A DNA stretch of 64,000 nt from Dermabacter sp. Lineage in GTDB: Bacteria; Actinomycetota; Actinomycetes; Actinomycetales; Dermabacteraceae. Made by a program: the position numbers and the translations under genes. How positions within the stretch are numbered: the first letter of the stretch is position 1; each line of letters starts with the position of its first letter. Below are positions 52,000-59,704 of this stretch, piece by piece. The stretch spans positions 165,484 through 229,483 of the forward strand of contig JAUNTX010000001.1 of NCBI GenBank assembly GCA_030538475.1, in the 5' to 3' direction. The notes below the pieces were generated by a model. That model did not search any database. It had not been told where the DNA came from and saw only the letters and a program-made list of their open reading frames with translations.

Positions 52000-53027
52000 C
52001 TCCCGTCGCTCTGGCCCGCCTCGGTCCACAGGTCCACGAGGACCTTGCCGGATTCGGCGGAATTGCGGGCCAGGGCGAAGGCCTGCTCGGCGTCGTCGGC
52101 GGAGACCACGTGGGTGACCACGATGTCGGCGATCTCGGGCCGGGCCCGGAGAATATCGAGGGCCTCGCCGATCTCGTCGTCGAAGCGGAAGCTCGGCAGG
52201 ATGCTCACTTCCTTCGCAATCGCGGTGGCGAGCGCGATGGGCTGCGGGCCCGCGCCCATCATGCCGATCTGCACGAGCGTGCCGCCGCGCCGCGCCGCCT
52301 CGAACGCGGCGTTGACGGCCGCGGGGATCCCCGTGCATTCGAGCACTACGTCGAAAAAGTGCTCCGGGAGCGCTTCTTGGTCCACGCGCACGGTGCGGTG
52401 AACACCAAGGGCGTCGGCCCGCGCGAGCGGCCCGTCGAGCAGGTCCGTGGCCCACACCTCGGCCGCGCCGCGCGAGAGCGCCCCCGCGGCGGCGAGCAGC
52501 CCAATCGGGCCGGAGCCGGAGACCAGCACCTTCTGCCCGGTGAGGTCGCCCGCGCGGTTGATGCCGTGCAGGCCCACCGCCAGCGGCTCGGCGAGCGCTG
52601 CTGCCTCGAGGCTGAGCCCGTCGGGGATCTGGACCACCATGAAGTCCTCCACGAGGAGGTACTCGCTCATCCCGCCCTGCGTGTGGGGCCACGTAGAGGC
52701 GGAACCCAGGTAGCTTCCGCCGGGCCACAGGTGGCGACCGTACGCCTCATCCGGCGTACCGAAGCGCGCCGGGTGAACGGTCACGGGGGTGCCGGGAGCC
52801 AGGCGGCCCGACGGGTCCGCCTCGACCGTTCCCGAGACCTCGTGTCCGGGGATGAGAGGCTCCTTCACCACGAAGGCGCCGTTGGCGCCGTCGAAGTAGT
52901 AGTGCAGGTCGGAGCCGCAGATACCGGCGTAGGCCATGCGGATGAGGACCTGGCCGTCGCCCGGGGTGGGCGTCAAAACCTCGTCGAGGCTCAGGTTCTC
53001 CTTGCTGTGCACGCGCAGTGCTTTCAT
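51996..53027 (-). CDS. idnD: L-idonate 5-dehydrogenase-like zinc alcohol dehydrogenase
   Basis: A 343-residue medium-chain dehydrogenase. The catalytic zinc site is intact (GICGSDLHYY, PGHEVSG, EPLAV), and the Rossmann motif is VSGSGPIGLLAA. GICGSDLHYY and the GGSYLGSAS...PHTQGGMSEY region resemble IdnD, which oxidises L-idonate to 5-keto-D-gluconate. The loop holding the four structural-zinc cysteines is replaced by HPARFGTPDEAYGRHL with no Cys. It lies 18 bp downstream of gntP, same operon. Sorbitol or threonine dehydrogenase relatives are alternatives. Confidence 0.85.
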   Translation of the reverse strand: MKALRVHSKENLSLDEVLTPTPGDGQVLIRMAYAGICGSDLHYYFDGANGAFVVKEPLIPGHEVSGTVEADPSGRLAPGTPVTVHPARFGTPDEAYGRHLWPGGSYLGSASTWPHTQGGMSEYLLVEDFMVVQIPDGLSLEAAALAEPLAVGLHGINRAGDLTGQKVLVSGSGPIGLLAAAGALSRGAAEVWATDLLDGPLARADALGVHRTVRVDQEALPEHFFDVVLECTGIPAAVNAAFEAARRGGTLVQIGMMGAGPQPIALATAIAKEVSILPSFRFDDEIGEALDILRARPEIADIVVTHVVSADDAEQAFALARNSAESGKVLVDLWTEAGQSDGS

Positions 53028-53045
53028 GAGGCGAGCTCGCTTCCG

Positions 53046-54425
53046 CTAGAAGATGACAAAGACGAGGACGGCCAGGACGAACGCCATAACCGATTCGAGC
53101 GACTGCTGCACGGTCCAGGTCTTGAGGGTCGTGGCCACGTCCATGCCGAACAGTCGGCCCACGAGCCAGAAGCCCGAGTCGTTCACGTGCGAGGCGAACA
53201 CGGAGCCCGCGGCGCACGCGAGCGTGATCGCCACGATCTGCATCGCGGAGAAGTCGCCCGCGAGCACGGCCGGGGCCATAAGCCCGGCGGCGGTCGTGAG
53301 GGCCACGGTGGCCGAGCCCTGGGCCACGCGCAGCACGAGGGCCACGAGGTAGACCGCGAGGATGATCGGAATGCCAAGACCGGACAGCACTTCGGTGAGG
53401 GCGTCACCGATCCCGGAGGAGCGGAGCACGCCGCCGTACATGCCGCCCGCGGCGGTGATGAAGACGACCGAGGCGATGGGGCCAATCGCGGAGTCCAGAA
53501 GCTTCTCCATGGCCGTGCCGCTCACGCCGCGGCGCGTGCCGAGCACGGGGATCGCCACGAGCACGGAAATGAGCAGGGCCACGCCGGACTTGCCGAGGAT
53601 CGTGAACACCTGCGCCCACGTTTCGGTACCGGTGATCATCTGCGCCTTCGTGGCGTAGTCCACGCCCGTGTTCAGGAAGATCAGCACCATGGGCAGCAGC
53701 AGCATCGCGATGACCACGCCCACCTTCGGCGGGTTCTTCACTTCTTCGGTCTCGGTCGAGAACAGGGCGCCGGGGATCTCGGTGAAGGGGAACTTCTTCG
53801 CGCACACCTTGCCCCACAGGTAACCGGTGACGTAGAAGGTGGGCACGGCGATGAGGATGCCGACGATGATGAGCAGGCCCAGGTTCGTGCCGAAGAAGGT
53901 GGAGGCCGCGACGGGGCCGGGGTGCGGCGGCACGAAGACGTGCATGACCGAGAAGGCGACGGCGGCGGGCATCGCGTACAGCAGGATGGGCCCGCCGAGG
54001 CGCTTGGCGACGGCGAAGACGATGGGCAGCATGACCACGAGCCCGGCGTCGAAGAACATCGGGAAGCCCAACAGGAGCGAGGCCGCGCCGAGGGCAATCG
54101 GGGCCCTCTTTTCGCCGAAGCGGCGGATCATGGCATCGGCGAGCACCTGGGCGCCGCCGGAGTGTTCCACGAGCTTGCCGAGCATCGCGCCGAGGCCCAC
54201 GAGGATACCCACGTTGCCGAGCGTGCTCGAGAAGCCCGCCATCACGACGTCGTAGATCGAATCGAGGGGAATCCCGGTGACGAACGCCGTGAGGATCGAG
54301 ACGAGGACGAGGGTGATGAAGGCGTGGAGCTTAAATTTGATGATGAGCAGCAGAATGAGGGCAATGCCCGCGGCCGCAATCGCTAGAAGGGGACCCGCGG
54401 AGAGGGTCTGTTCCCAGGTATCCAT
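53046..54425 (-). CDS. gntP: GntP-family gluconate:H+ symporter
   Basis: A 459-residue permease with about 12-14 helices and GntP landmarks: GFSSTLGNVGILVGLGAMLGKL, LLGFPMFFDAGLVVMLPIVF, VFVPPHPGPVAAS, and GSVFASHVNDSGFWLV near the C-terminus. It imports D-gluconate or related hexonates such as L-idonate, matching idnD 18 bp downstream and gntK nearby. Start at ATG 54425; the longer open frame upstream is antisense to tesB. Confidence 0.93.
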   Translation of the reverse strand: MDTWEQTLSAGPLLAIAAAGIALILLLIIKFKLHAFITLVLVSILTAFVTGIPLDSIYDVVMAGFSSTLGNVGILVGLGAMLGKLVEHSGGAQVLADAMIRRFGEKRAPIALGAASLLLGFPMFFDAGLVVMLPIVFAVAKRLGGPILLYAMPAAVAFSVMHVFVPPHPGPVAASTFFGTNLGLLIIVGILIAVPTFYVTGYLWGKVCAKKFPFTEIPGALFSTETEEVKNPPKVGVVIAMLLLPMVLIFLNTGVDYATKAQMITGTETWAQVFTILGKSGVALLISVLVAIPVLGTRRGVSGTAMEKLLDSAIGPIASVVFITAAGGMYGGVLRSSGIGDALTEVLSGLGIPIILAVYLVALVLRVAQGSATVALTTAAGLMAPAVLAGDFSAMQIVAITLACAAGSVFASHVNDSGFWLVGRLFGMDVATTLKTWTVQQSLESVMAFVLAVLVFVIF

Positions 54426-54473
54426 ATGTATCCATTCGAGGAGGGCCGGGCCGACACTGGCGGGGCCGAATGT

Positions 54474-54491
54474 TGTAAAAAGAGATGTAAA
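54474..54491 (-). promoter_or_regulatory. AT-rich direct repeat upstream of gntP
   Basis: TGTAAA occurs at 54474-54479 and again at 54486-54491 (12-bp period), inside an AT-rich patch in otherwise GC-rich DNA about 50-65 bp upstream of the gntP start. This is a plausible regulator or promoter region. No clean inverted repeat is seen. Confidence 0.35.
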
Positions 54492-54563
54492 CACCGCGTG
54501 GGGTCGCGGTCCCATCGAGTATGACACAGCGGCTGCGAGCCCCGACACACGCCTGGTCCCGGA

Positions 54564-54569
54564 TACGAT
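54564..54569 (+). promoter_or_regulatory. -10 element for tesB
   Basis: TACGAT ends exactly 6 nt before ATG 54576, as at padR. Leaderless transcription is expected. Confidence 0.5.
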
Positions 54570-54575
54570 GGGCGC

Positions 54576-55469
54576 ATGAGCGCACCCGATCCCACCGACG
54601 TGACAGCGAGCCTGCTCGACCTCCTCACCCTTCGCCGACTGGACGGCCCGTCGGCCGCGACGTTCGAAGGCGACTCCAACCCGCACCCGGGCGGTCATGT
54701 GTTCGGCGGGCAGGTGATGGCCCAGGCCCTCGTGGCGATGGGCCACACGCTGCCGAGCGGCAGGCGCGTGCACTCGAGCTACGGCTACTTCCTCGAAGCC
54801 GCGGACGCCACCGAGCCGATCCGCTTCGAGGTGGATAAGCTGCGCGATGGCGGCTCGTTCTCTGTGCGGCGCACGCTCGCGCGCCAGGGCGAGCGCACGG
54901 TCCTCGCGATGACCTCCTCCTTCCAGGTGGAGCAGGACGGCCTCACCCACCAGGACCGCGCCCCCGAGGCGCCCCGGCCCGAATCCCTGCCCACGACCGC
55001 GGACCTCCTGCGCCCGATCGATCACCCCGTCGCGCAGTACTGGGCGAACAATCGCCCGATCGACATCCGCCACGTGACCGCGCCCCTGTACTACCGGGCC
55101 GACTCCTCGGGCGACAGCGAACAGATGGTGTGGATGCGCTCGCTCACCGAGATCACGGACGTGGACCCGATCGTGCATGACGCGATCCTCGCCTACGCCA
55201 CCGACTACACGCCGTTCGAGCCGATCATGCGCCGCCAGGGCCTCACGTGGCTCTCGCCCGGCCTTCGCATGGCGACCCTCAATCACGCGATCTGGTGGCA
55301 CGGTCGCGTGGACATGAACGAGTGGCTGCTGTACGTGCAACGCTCCCCGTCGGCCTCCGGCGGTCGCGGGCTCAGCACGGGCCACATCTACCGCGAGAGC
55401 GGCGAGCTCGTGGCCACCGTGACCCAAGAGGGCATGGTGCGCCTGCCCCGCCCGGCGAGCGCCGAGTAG
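54576..55469 (+). CDS. tesB: acyl-CoA thioesterase II
   Basis: A 297-residue double-hotdog thioesterase. The N-terminal half has HVFGGQVMAQALVAMGHTLPSGRRVHSSYGYFL and the C-terminal half has MATLNHAIWWHGRVDMNEWLLYVQRSPSASGGRGLSTGHIY, with the catalytic Asp in RVDMNEW and the GHIY end typical of TesB. It hydrolyses medium- to long-chain acyl-CoAs. It is followed 8 bp later by the SMP-30 gene. Confidence 0.95.
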   Translation: MSAPDPTDVTASLLDLLTLRRLDGPSAATFEGDSNPHPGGHVFGGQVMAQALVAMGHTLPSGRRVHSSYGYFLEAADATEPIRFEVDKLRDGGSFSVRRTLARQGERTVLAMTSSFQVEQDGLTHQDRAPEAPRPESLPTTADLLRPIDHPVAQYWANNRPIDIRHVTAPLYYRADSSGDSEQMVWMRSLTEITDVDPIVHDAILAYATDYTPFEPIMRRQGLTWLSPGLRMATLNHAIWWHGRVDMNEWLLYVQRSPSASGGRGLSTGHIYRESGELVATVTQEGMVRLPRPASAE

Positions 55470-55477
55470 GGGCAGCG

Positions 55478-56419
55478 ATGGACAGCGTGGTGGATCACCT
55501 GGACGTTCCCTTCCCGAACGGGGTCGAGGTCGAGCGCGTCGCCACGGGCGCCACGTGGGCGGAAGGCCCCCTGTGGATCCCGGGCGAGAACGTCCTGCGC
55601 TACAGCGACGTGCCCGCCGACCGGATCCTTCAGTTCGATCCGGCCACGGGAGAGCACGTGGTGTGGAAGCGGGGCGTCGAATACGTCAACGGGCGCGCGC
55701 ACCACCCGGACCTCGGCGTCGTGCAGTGCTGCCAGGGGCGCCGCGCGCTCGAAAAGGCGCCGCTCGTGCCGTTCACCGAAGCGGAAGTGCTCATCGACGC
55801 CTTCGAGGGCAGCCGCCTCAACTCCCCGAACGATGTGGCCACGCACCCCGTGGATCACACGATCTGGTTCACGGACCCGCCCTACGGCATCCTGAGCGAG
55901 AACGAGGGGCACGCGGGCGAGATGGAATACGGGCGCAGCTACGTGTTTCGCCTCGATCACCACGGCGACCTCACGGCGGTCATCACGGAGCTGTCCCGCC
56001 CAAACGGGATCGCGTTCAGCCCCGATGCCCGCCGGCTCTACGTCACGAACACCGCGGAAAACCCCCTGGATCCCGCGCACGACGCGCCGGAGTCCCTCAC
56101 CGACGCGGCGGGCCGCCACCACATCTGGGCGTTCGACCTGGATGCGGACTACGCGCTCGTGCGCGGGAGCGGTCGCCCGTTCGCCGCGCCCCGCGCGGGC
56201 GTGCCCGACGGCATCGCCGTGGATCAGGAGGGGCGCGTGTTTTCCTCCGGTGCCGACGGCATCACCGTAGTGGCCGCCGACGGCACCGACGTGGCGTTCA
56301 TCCCCGTGCCCGAAGTGGTCTCCAACCTGTGCTTCGGCGGGACCGACGGCCACGACCTCTACATCACCGCGACAACGAGCCTGTACCGGGTGCGCACCAC
56401 GACCCGCGCCGCCTGGTAG
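55478..56419 (+). CDS. SMP-30/gluconolactonase-family protein
   Basis: A 313-residue six-bladed beta-propeller: ATWAEGPLWIPGENVLRYSDVPADRIL, RLNSPNDVATHPVDHTIWFTDPPYG, LSRPNGIAFSPDARRLYVTNT and GVPDGIAVDQEGRVFSS. Metal ligands Glu (AEGP), Asn (SPND) and Asp (PDGI) are present. Members hydrolyse sugar lactones; a gluconolactonase role would feed gluconate to gntK, but this rests on proximity. It may be co-transcribed with tesB. Confidence 0.88.
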   Translation: MDSVVDHLDVPFPNGVEVERVATGATWAEGPLWIPGENVLRYSDVPADRILQFDPATGEHVVWKRGVEYVNGRAHHPDLGVVQCCQGRRALEKAPLVPFTEAEVLIDAFEGSRLNSPNDVATHPVDHTIWFTDPPYGILSENEGHAGEMEYGRSYVFRLDHHGDLTAVITELSRPNGIAFSPDARRLYVTNTAENPLDPAHDAPESLTDAAGRHHIWAFDLDADYALVRGSGRPFAAPRAGVPDGIAVDQEGRVFSSGADGITVVAADGTDVAFIPVPEVVSNLCFGGTDGHDLYITATTSLYRVRTTTRAAW

Positions 56420-56455
56420 AGGCCCCTGCCCTGGTAAAGGCCTCGTGCGCGGCGC

Positions 56456-57784
56456 TCAGGCCATCGCCGCGTTGCCTTCCTCTTGCGCCTTGCGCACGCC
56501 TTCTTCGGCGGAAATGTTGCCGGCGAAGATCTCCTGGAAGATCGGCATGACCGCGGTGAGGCCCGCGAGCGCCTTCGCGCCCGTATCGGCCGGCGCGGGA
56601 TCCTCCGCCGCCGTGATGAACTGCTGCACGTCCACGCCCTTGGCGGACCAGTAGTCCACGAACTCCTGCTGCGCATCGGTGTGGCCGGGGAAGGCAATGC
56701 CCTGGGTAGCCAGCGGCAGCTGCCCGTCCTTCGAGCCGAGCCATTCGAGCAGCTGCTTCTGCTCCTTCGGCTTCGCGCTCTTCGCGTTGCCCGCGGCGAC
56801 CACGCCGTGCACGAGCGACTTCGCGCCCGCGCGCCCGGCGACCATCGGGGCGATCCCCCACTCAAACGAGTCCGCGACGCCGTCGGCCACGTTCTTGAGG
56901 TTGTAGGGGCCGGACTGGAAGAGTCCGAGCGAGCCGCGGATGAACAGGTCGCGGCTGAAGTCGCCGTTCGTGTTCGTATCGGCTGCCGACGGGGCCACCT
57001 GCTGATCGTTGACGAGCGCCGCGAGGTAGGCGAACGCGGCGATCCCCTGCTCGCTCGCGAAATCGTAGGTGTCGTTGGTGCCCTGCCACTGGGCGCCGTT
57101 GCTCGCGAGGAACGGGCCGATGATGGCCTGGCGGTCCGCTTGGGAGTTGAAGCCGAAGACGGTGCGGGAGGCGGCATCGAAGCCTTCGTCGCCCGGGTGG
57201 CGCCCCTCGGCGTCGGTGGTGAGCGCCGCCGCGGCGTCGCGCAGCGTGTCGGTGCTCGCGGCCGGATCGAACGCGAGGCTCGTGGGATCCACGCCCGCGG
57301 CGTCCGTGAGGTTCTTGTTGTAGAACAGGGCGATCGAGTCCCAGATCTGCGGGATGCCCCACAGGGAGCCGTCGCGCGTGTAGAGGTCCACGACGGCCTT
57401 TTCCCACGAGCCCTGGGCGTCGGCCCCGAGTTCCTCGGTGATGTTCACGAGGTTCCCGGCCTGCTGGAACTGGGTGAAGCTTGCGGAGTTCAGCCAGAAC
57501 ACGTCGGCCGCGTCGCCCGAGGCGATGTCGAGCGGGAGCTTGTCCCAGTAGCTGTCCCACGGCACCACGTCGACCGTCACGTCGACGCCGGAGGCGGCGG
57601 TGAAGGCGGCGAGCGATTCCTCGTAGGCCTCCTTCACGCTCGCGTCCCAGATCCGCAGCGTGAGGGCGTCGCCGCCGTCGGAGCCCGAGCTGCCGGAGCC
57701 GGAGCCCGACGGGGAGCACGCGGCGAGCGCGACAGCGGAAGCGGCGGTGAGTGAACCGGCAAGTACCTGACGGCGAGAAACCAT
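56456..57784 (-). CDS. sugar ABC importer, lipoprotein substrate-binding protein (second system)
   Basis: A 442-residue family-1 solute-binding protein with twin-arginine signal VSRRQVLAGS and lipobox LAAC (Cys23), followed by a Ser/Gly linker and the binding fold (LTLRIWDASVKEAYEESLAAFT). Its start lies 114 bp after the permease gene, and that gap contains an imperfect palindrome (AGCGTTTATGAGCGCT) that resembles LacI-type operators. It is downstream of glgP and two permeases; an alpha-glucoside substrate is possible but not shown. Confidence 0.9.
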   Translation of the reverse strand: MVSRRQVLAGSLTAASAVALAACSPSGSGSGSSGSDGGDALTLRIWDASVKEAYEESLAAFTAASGVDVTVDVVPWDSYWDKLPLDIASGDAADVFWLNSASFTQFQQAGNLVNITEELGADAQGSWEKAVVDLYTRDGSLWGIPQIWDSIALFYNKNLTDAAGVDPTSLAFDPAASTDTLRDAAAALTTDAEGRHPGDEGFDAASRTVFGFNSQADRQAIIGPFLASNGAQWQGTNDTYDFASEQGIAAFAYLAALVNDQQVAPSAADTNTNGDFSRDLFIRGSLGLFQSGPYNLKNVADGVADSFEWGIAPMVAGRAGAKSLVHGVVAAGNAKSAKPKEQKQLLEWLGSKDGQLPLATQGIAFPGHTDAQQEFVDYWSAKGVDVQQFITAAEDPAPADTGAKALAGLTAVMPIFQEIFAGNISAEEGVRKAQEEGNAAMA

Positions 57785-57898
57785 GATGGGCCTTCCTCGA
57801 AGAAGTGCGGGCACGCCGTGTGGCGAGCGCCGCGATCGATCCATCCATTGTGCGCCACCGGGCCCGAAGAGCCCAACCGTGTGAGCGTTTATGAGCGC

Positions 57899-58729
57899 TT
57901 AGCGCAGCTCCGTGCCGCCAATCGAGCGGGCCACCTGCCGCTGGAACACCAGGTACAGCAGGATGAGGGGAATCATGGCGAGGGTCGTGGCGGCCATCAC
58001 CACGGTCCACTGCTGATTGTGTTCCGTGCTCAGGGTGGCCGTGGCCACCGTGAGGGTTTGCCACGTGGGGCCCGAAGTGATGACGAGCGGCCAGATGAAC
58101 GAGTTCCAGTGCGTGACCACCGTAATGACGACGAGGGTCACGAGGATGGGGCGGTTCAGCGGCACGATCAGGTTCCACAGCAGCCGCCCGTGCCCCGCGC
58201 CATCCACGCGCATCGCATCGAGCAGCTCTTGCGGCATCGAGCGGAAGTTTTCGCGCAGCAGGAACACGGCGTAGGGCGAGCCGAACACGAACGGCAGCAC
58301 GAGCGCCCAGAAGGTGTTGCGCAGCCCCATCTCCGCGAACGCGAGGTACAGCGGCACCACCACGACCACTTGCGGCACCATGAGGGTCGAGACGAACACC
58401 CAGAACATCGCGTCGCGGCCCGGGAACCGGAGGAACGCGAAGGCGTACGCGGCGAGGGTGGAGAACACGATCTGGCCGACGAGGATGACCGCCACCATCT
58501 GCCCCGTCACGGCGAACGGCGTGAGGAAGGACGTGGCGCCCGTGAACAGTTCCTCGTAGTTGGCGAGCGTGAGGGGATCGGGCAAGTGCATGACGCCCTG
58601 GCGCAAGAAGTCGCTCGGGCCGCGCAGCGACGTGAGGACCGCGAGCGAGAGCGGGCCGAGCGTGAGGATCACGGCGGCGCCGAGGATCGTGTACGCCACG
58701 ATGGCGCTTCTCAGGCGAGATGTGGGCAT
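57899..58729 (-). CDS. sugar ABC importer permease (MalG type), second system
   Basis: A 276-residue permease with six helices and the EAA loop QELLDAMRVDGAGHGRLLWNLIVPL. It starts 10 bp after the other permease gene. No ATPase gene is in the window for this importer either. Confidence 0.92.
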   Translation of the reverse strand: MPTSRLRSAIVAYTILGAAVILTLGPLSLAVLTSLRGPSDFLRQGVMHLPDPLTLANYEELFTGATSFLTPFAVTGQMVAVILVGQIVFSTLAAYAFAFLRFPGRDAMFWVFVSTLMVPQVVVVVPLYLAFAEMGLRNTFWALVLPFVFGSPYAVFLLRENFRSMPQELLDAMRVDGAGHGRLLWNLIVPLNRPILVTLVVITVVTHWNSFIWPLVITSGPTWQTLTVATATLSTEHNQQWTVVMAATTLAMIPLILLYLVFQRQVARSIGGTELR

Positions 58730-58739
58730 GGCGGCCTCC

Positions 58740-59606
58740 TCACGACATGTCGTAGGTGATGCGGGATGAGAAGTAGCGCTGCTGAATCACGGCGAGCACC
58801 GCGAGGACCGCGAAGAGGATCACGGCAATCGCTCCCGCGCGCCCGAGGCGGCCCGCCACGAACGCCTCGTTATACAGCAGGGAGGCGATGACCTCGGTGC
58901 GCCGTCCCGGCCCGCCGCCCGTGAGCGCGTAGACGGTATCGAACACCTGGAAGCTCGCCACCATCTGCGTGAGCGCCACGAAGAAGGTCGTGGGCCGCAG
59001 CAGCGGCAGGGTGATCGAGAACAGCCGGCGCACGGGCCCCGCGCCATCGAGCGCCGCGGCCTCGTTGATCGAGGCGGGAATCTTCTGCAAACCGGCCTGA
59101 TAGAACAGCGCGATGTATCCAGCGGCCTGCCAGACCGCGACGAAGGCTACCGACGGCAGGGCCAGCGTGTGACTGGTGAGCCATTCGATCCGCACGCCGA
59201 GCAACGCGTTGAGCGCCCCGACCGACGGCTGGAAGATCCACGAAAACATGACGCCCACCGCGAGCGGCGCGCACACCCACGGGATCACGATGATGACCCG
59301 GAAGAACGAGGAGCCCGGGAACGCCTTCGTGATCTGCAGGGCCAGCAGCAGCCCGAGGGCAATGGACACCGGGACGCTCAGGAGCGTAAACAGCACGGTG
59401 ACGACGAGGGAGTTGCGCAGCGCCGGTCCCTCGAGCAGCACCCGGTAGTTCTCGAGGCCCACGAAGTCCCGCGACCCCACGAGCTGCCAGTTCGTGAGCG
59501 ACAGGGCGAAGGAGACGAGCACCGGCAACAGGATGAACGCGACCACCCCGATGGCGGCGGGCGCCACGAAGCCCCACGCAAGAATCGGGTGGCGGAGCCG
59601 CATCAC
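58740..59606 (-). CDS. sugar ABC importer permease (MalF type), second system
   Basis: A 288-residue permease: WGFVAPAAIGVVAFILLPVLVSF as first helix and EAA loop SINEAAALDGAGPVRRLFSITLPLL. The frame begins GTG-ATG (59606/59603); AGGAG lies 6 or 9 nt upstream respectively, so either codon may start translation. It is first of the permease-permease-lipoprotein set, 98 bp downstream of glgP on the same strand. Confidence 0.92.
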   Translation of the reverse strand: MMRLRHPILAWGFVAPAAIGVVAFILLPVLVSFALSLTNWQLVGSRDFVGLENYRVLLEGPALRNSLVVTVLFTLLSVPVSIALGLLLALQITKAFPGSSFFRVIIVIPWVCAPLAVGVMFSWIFQPSVGALNALLGVRIEWLTSHTLALPSVAFVAVWQAAGYIALFYQAGLQKIPASINEAAALDGAGPVRRLFSITLPLLRPTTFFVALTQMVASFQVFDTVYALTGGGPGRRTEVIASLLYNEAFVAGRLGRAGAIAVILFAVLAVLAVIQQRYFSSRITYDMS

Positions 59607-59654
59607 ACGAGGCTCCTTCCACCCGATTCTTCGTCTGTCTGGCCGTTGGCGCTA

Positions 59655-59669
59655 CCAGGGTACACCTGG
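59655..59669. other. small inverted repeat between glgP and the importer
   Basis: CCAGG-GTACA-CCTGG lies in the 98-bp gap between glgP and the first permease. It has no T-run and is short, so it could be a weak operator or chance. Confidence 0.25.
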
Positions 59670-59704
59670 GCCGACGAGGCCGCTTGGCGGCCGAGGCGCT
59701 CCGC

